Positions 62,861-64,000 of a stretch of DNA of 64,000 bases are shown piece after piece; positions within the stretch are counted from its first letter, which is position 1, and the number at the start of each line of letters is the position of its first letter. The stretch spans positions 62,001 through 126,000 of the forward strand of contig NZ_CP033898.1 in the NCBI RefSeq assembly GCF_003814005.1. Reading direction: 5' to 3'. The stretch is from Corynebacterium pseudopelargi. GTDB taxonomy: Bacteria; Actinomycetota; Actinomycetes; Mycobacteriales; Mycobacteriaceae. The notes beneath the pieces were generated by a model. That model worked only from the letters and a program-made list of their open reading frames with translations. It had not been told where the DNA came from and searched no databases. The translations under genes were made by a program, and so were the position numbers.

Positions 62861-62875
62861 CACTGAAGGCGTGAT

Positions 62876-62895
62876 CCCCTTCTTCTAGATATATG
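62876..62895. repeat. ATATAT palindrome half copy 14, before the rRNA leader
   Basis: CCCCTTCTTCTAGATATATG; left arm and core only. It stands 16 bases after the GntR stop. Left side C+A-rich (18 of 60 G+T at 62581-62640), right side G+T-rich (48 of 60 at 63181-63240). Confidence 0.8.
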
Positions 62896-63423
62896 CCCGA
62901 GCGAGGAACGCGAAGCAAAGCATTGCATTGTTAAAGACTTGCTAAAAACATGCCACTACCTGCGGGTTTGTGTTGTTGTTGGTGTGCGTGTAACTTTATG
63001 TGAGTCGCCGCGACCGACAACGCCCCCACGATGTGGAGATGGCGGTTAAGAAAACGAGCGGTTGACGAAATACCATTTGCAGCTTCCCTTTCCTTAGTTG
63101 GTGTGGGGTTGTTGTGCGTGTTGTTTGAGAACTCAATAGTGTGCCAATACTTTTTATATGTTTTGTGCTGTTGATGATGATGGTCGTGTTGGTGGTGCCG
63201 GTTGTGGTGCTGTTGTCACGGTTATTGTGATTGGTAGTACTTAGGGTGATTGGTGTGTGTGGTTGTTTGTCCTCGTCAAGGATGGCCATGCGTGTGCACT
63301 GATTGCCCTGTTTTGTTTTTGATGATTTTTTTGTCATCGTTTGGTTTGGTTGCCACTGTTTTGGTGGTGGCTTTGCTAGGTTTTGGGCTTTTCACGAGCC
63401 TTTGTGGACATGTTGTGTTCATT
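62896..63423 (+). promoter_or_regulatory. rRNA operon promoter and leader region
   Basis: About 530 bases without a gene, extremely G+T-rich on the + strand. It contains TTTGAGAACTCAATAGTGTG at about 63126-63145, a word typical of actinobacterial rRNA leaders and spacers (antitermination/processing). The promoters must lie upstream of this; I could not fix a single -35/-10 pair. Confidence 0.65.

Positions 63424-64000
<577 letters not shown>

Noticed and set aside
44451-62895. A CRISPR array or direct repeat array
   Set aside because: Copies are spaced irregularly (0.1 to 9 kb), lie inside genes, and there are no regular spacers or cas genes.

Overview
The window reads as chromosomal DNA of a Corynebacterium. 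It carries the arabinogalactan arabinose genes of mycolic-acid actinobacteria (GtrA-like, dprE1, dprE2, aftA, single emb), a mycothiol-dependent formaldehyde dehydrogenase, a gluABCD-type glutamate importer, and the 5' part of a 16S rRNA gene of corynebacterial type. The species cannot be named from the sequence alone.

Layout. 0-3 kb: thiamine genes thiO (-) and thiC (+), back to back, each behind its own TPP riboswitch. 3-8 kb: a flavin monooxygenase/FMN reductase pair, then a little-known locus with a two-membrane-segment protein, a stand-alone asparagine-synthase-like ATPase and two tiny exported or membrane proteins. 8-11.5 kb: gluABCD. 11.6-17 kb: an OGG-fold protein, an AlbA/ATPase protein, a DUF885 peptidase, and a metallo-hydrolase with mycothiol formaldehyde dehydrogenase. 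17.4-36.5 kb: a surface polysaccharide cluster with a Wzc-like kinase and its phosphatase, UDP-L-FucNAc-type CapE/CapF/CapG enzymes, a UDP-aminosugar dehydrogenase, an initiating sugar transferase, several glycosyltransferases, Wzx and Wzy, and a CapK-like ligase. Its large 4,6-dehydratase gene is broken by one base in a G8 run. 36.5-44.4 kb: an LCP ligase, housekeeping and repair genes, and an M13 peptidase. 44.4-48.1 kb: secreted, PrsW, osmoprotectant-binding and HNH proteins. 48.2-56.9 kb: arabinogalactan genes. 57-62.9 kb: copA/copZ, thioredoxin, PspA-like, NYN and GntR genes. 63.4 kb onward: 16S rRNA.

The most unusual content is a family of short near-perfect palindromes built on TCTAGATATATATCTAGA. 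They are absent from the first 35 kb and present at least 14 times from 35 to 63 kb. Many lie inside genes, always translated in the same frame (LLDI-Y/C/S-L). Others supply a ribosome binding site or a stop codon. Around several copies the + strand changes from strongly C+A-rich on the left to strongly G+T-rich on the right, whatever the gene orientation and even inside one gene. This looks like the polarity expected around a point where DNA is opened, cut or copied outward. A second dispersed word, GTCGA(A/C)AAGC, occurs about 22 times. Together these suggest an undescribed DNA-processing or site-recognition system. The sequence shows the pattern; the mechanism is inference.
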